Positions 62,843 through 64,000 of a stretch of 64,000 bases of DNA are shown in pieces. The number at the start of each line of letters is the position of its first letter. Position 1 is the stretch's first letter. A program made the translations under genes and the position numbers. Under the pieces are notes generated by a model that made no database searches, was not told the origin of the DNA, and saw only the letters and a list, made by a program, of their open reading frames with translations. This DNA is from Pyrocephalus nanus (taxonomy: Eukaryota; Chordata; Aves; Passeriformes; Tyrannidae): the NCBI GenBank assembly GCA_038380795.1, contig CM076271.1, positions 20,847,001-20,911,000 on the forward strand, read 5' to 3'.

Positions 62843-64000
62843 GTGGAGCCGTGCTGGCTGAGGTCAGTGGCAGGGCCAGTGCTCTGCACGCCACAGAGCT
62901 GGTGTCTGCCTCTTTCCTAGCTCCCTCCTGAGCAGATTGCTAATTGCTCCTGATTTTTCACTTCTAAAATAAGCTCAGACCGCAATCTGCATAGATGCTG
63001 CAGAAAGACTAATGAACTGCCCGCCCACCCAAACTCCAGACTCGAGCAAAGCACGCAGGAGACAGAGGGGTGGAATCAGCCACCAGCAACCCTCACTGTG
63101 CCACTGCCACCCCAGTGGGGGACAGGGTGAGCAATGGGGAACATGGGGACTGTTCCAAATAAAGCCATCCAAATATAACCTAATCTAAGGACTGAAAACA
63201 AAGACTAAAGGGAAGCACAAGAAACCCCACCACTGCACCACTCCAGCAAGTGGGGACAGAGGAGGGGAGCATGTCAGTGGGAAGAGCCCTGCAGGACTGG
63301 GAGAGTGAGGGGAATTAAAGCTGTCAGCCCCTGCTTTCTACCATTCATTTAAAACCATATGGCTGCAGATGTACAAGGCACAAATAGAAGCAATTACGTA
63401 CAGAAACCTCCCTACAAATAAACATCTCATATAACCCATCGCATGACTTTCTCACCAGTTAATATTCAATAGCAAAAGCACATCAGAACATTATTTTGCC
63501 TTTAATCCTTCTGAATTGTCAGCTGTGACCACGCCACTTCCATGCACCCCCCTCCCCAGCATGCAGACACCGCTCCCCTGCTTCTGCATCTCCCAAAAGC
63601 ACCACACAGAGCCAGTTACTGTAGACTTCCTGTTTTAAAACTCTGTTAAATTAAGGGTATATTTACTGCTGTGAACTCTCCCTCCCCAGTGCTGGGAATA
63701 CAGATGCAAAAGCAACACCAGCGTTGCTCCAGTGCAGGTGAGGTGTCTGCACACCTGCATGAGCTCCCCCTCGCCCCCTCCAGAACTGAACTCTGAGTCA
63801 CCACTTCTGTTTCTTCCTTGATCTAAAGGAGGGCCTATGGAAATCAACCATTTAACTCTACATTAAGCATCTGGAGAGCACCTTGTAATTACCAGTTCTG
63901 CTTCTCTTCTCTCTGACAGCTTGTCAAAATACGTGCGGATCCCGGTACATCCCAGAGCGTCCCAGCTCCCTTCTCCCCTGCTGCCCCCCCAGATGCAGCT

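Larger units (their letters stand above)
46507..64000 (-). other. SRGAP3 intron 1, downstream part (continues beyond the window)
   Basis: At least 17.5 kb of intron. The KDKEIIAEYEAQIK-type exon 1 was not found. Arrays occupy 47486-47999, 48231-48254, 48700-49741, 51456-52589, 54367-54391 and 62647-62842. A long A-run lies at 58118-58151, and candidate regulatory blocks at 49890-50160, 56640-56950 and 60110-60430. The remaining stretches (46507-47485, 50161-51455, 52590-54366, 54392-56639, 56951-58117, 58152-60109, 60431-62646, 62843-64000) hold no gene, RNA gene or transposon that I can recognise. Open frames within them lack similarity to known proteins. Confidence 0.85.

Noticed and set aside
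1..64000. Endogenous retrovirus, DNA transposon, tRNA or snRNA genes
   Set aside because: No reverse-transcriptase, gag, transposase or LTR pairs, and no tRNA or snRNA signatures were seen; only short CR1 tails and one uncertain old LINE relic.

Overview
The window is vertebrate nuclear DNA, most likely from a bird. It carries one multi-exon gene with GT-AG introns, three pieces of CR1 retroposon (the dominant avian LINE) in antisense orientation, and an unusual number of short-unit tandem arrays. No bacterial, viral or organellar genes are present.

The gene is SRGAP3 (SLIT-ROBO Rho GTPase-activating protein 3, also WRP/MEGAP), on the minus strand. Twenty-one coding exons, numbered 2 to 22 by the usual vertebrate layout, run from 46506 down to the stop codon at 6422-6424. 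Every junction was checked by hand: the phases chain without a break and give 1,077 complete residues plus one codon split with exon 1. With the expected 22-residue exon 1 the protein would be about 1,100 aa, against about 1,099 in mammals. Exon 1 was not found, so it should lie beyond 64000. In order the protein has an F-BAR membrane-bending domain (exons 2-7), a coiled-coil linker (8-10), a proline-rich/basic stretch (11-12), a RhoGAP domain with its arginine finger intact (12-17), an SH3 domain (19) and a disordered Ser/Pro/Arg tail (20-22).

Layout, left to right: 1-700 is a nearly perfect 28-bp CpG-rich tandem array. 701-960 is GC-rich and could be the promoter and non-coding first exon of the next minus-strand gene (RAD18 by mammalian gene order, unproven). 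1151-1228 is a GGAT-type microsatellite. About 2420-6421 is the probable 3' UTR, with three AATAAA signals, Pumilio-type elements, microRNA seed matches and its own 28-bp minisatellite. 6422-46506 holds exons 22 to 2. 46507-64000 is the downstream part of the very large intron 1, with four more arrays.

No new multi-gene system was found. What stands out is (i) the tandem-array load, with arrays lying 14, 52 and 57 nt from the splice sites of exons 18, 17 and 4; (ii) regulatory motifs clustered in the 3' UTR; and (iii) a few AT-rich, homeodomain/POU/AP-1 motif-bearing intronic blocks that could be enhancers. Many long open frames in this window are artefacts of tandem repeats and should not be annotated as proteins.
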